Source of the DNA: Chloroflexota bacterium
Lineage (GTDB): Bacteria > Chloroflexota > Limnocylindria > Limnocylindrales > CSP1-4
NCBI GenBank assembly: GCA_021814735.1
Contig: JAKAHX010000080.1
Coordinates: 1 to 6,940 of the forward strand
Reading direction: 5' to 3'
DNA: 6,940 nucleotides
This document shows positions 6,885-6,940 of this stretch, piece by piece. The notes under the pieces are model-generated. The model worked only from the letters and a program-made list of their open reading frames with translations, ran no database searches and was not told the DNA's origin. The position numbers were made by a program, and so were the translations under genes. Positions within the stretch are counted from its first letter, which is position 1; every line of letters starts with the position of its first letter.

Positions 6885-6906
6885 CGGGCCCGGCCGTCCG
6901 GGCCCG
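6885..6906 (+). terminator. GC-only hairpin downstream of the cyclase gene, possible terminator
   Basis: CGGGCCCGG (6885-6893) and CCGGGCCCG (6898-6906) form a perfect 9-bp all-G/C stem with a 4-nt CCGT loop, 86 nt after the cyclase stop. No T-run follows, so it is not a classic intrinsic terminator; U-less hairpins are proposed to act in some high-GC bacteria. Each arm also contains the palindrome CGGGCCCG. The rest of 6799-6940 shows no gene or other element I can support. Confidence 0.3.
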
Positions 6907-6940
6907 TGCCCGCAGGCCGCGCCTCCAGGGCTACACGCCC

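Overview
The window is very GC-rich (well above 70% by eye), with strong G/C preference at third codon positions, GTG as well as ATG starts, and Ala/Arg/Gly-rich proteins. All supported genes lie on the + strand. This composition, plus a large zinc-ribbon/cyclase/ATPase/TPR protein, suggests a high-GC Chloroflexota (Limnocylindria-like) or actinobacterial chromosome. That placement is an inference from style, not from a marker gene. I see no phage, transposon, CRISPR, tRNA or rRNA signal.

Layout: bases 1-155 hold the last ~50 codons of a gene that looks like a RidA (YjgF/UK114) family protein. A 232-bp gap (156-387) follows, containing a possible -10 element just before the second gene. Bases 388-1677 encode a FemAB/CelD(BcsL)-like GNAT acyltransferase, and 1763-3031 encode a GT-B family 4 glycosyltransferase. 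The two are probably co-transcribed. The 85 bp between them is spanned exactly by a 30-codon frame that overlaps both neighbours by ATGA, so the genes may be translationally coupled. Together they suggest a small module that builds or decorates a cell-surface glycan or glycolipid; the substrate cannot be read from sequence.

A 128-bp gap (3032-3159) carries a plausible promoter and a good ribosome binding site. It leads into the largest gene, 3160-6798 (1212 aa): two N-terminal zinc ribbons, a Pro/Ala linker, a class III nucleotide cyclase with its catalytic residues intact, a STAND/AAA-type P-loop ATPase and a long TPR-like helical tail. It is probably an independently transcribed cyclic-nucleotide signalling protein. 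Nothing links it mechanistically to the envelope genes except proximity.

The last 142 bp (6799-6940) hold no gene I can support, only GC-rich inverted repeats that may end transcription. Overall this is mostly ordinary chromosomal sequence. The points worth checking are the unusual cysteine-bearing insertion in the glycosyltransferase, the coupling mini-frame, the non-canonical substrate-selecting residue in the cyclase, and the hairpins around the end of the cyclase gene.
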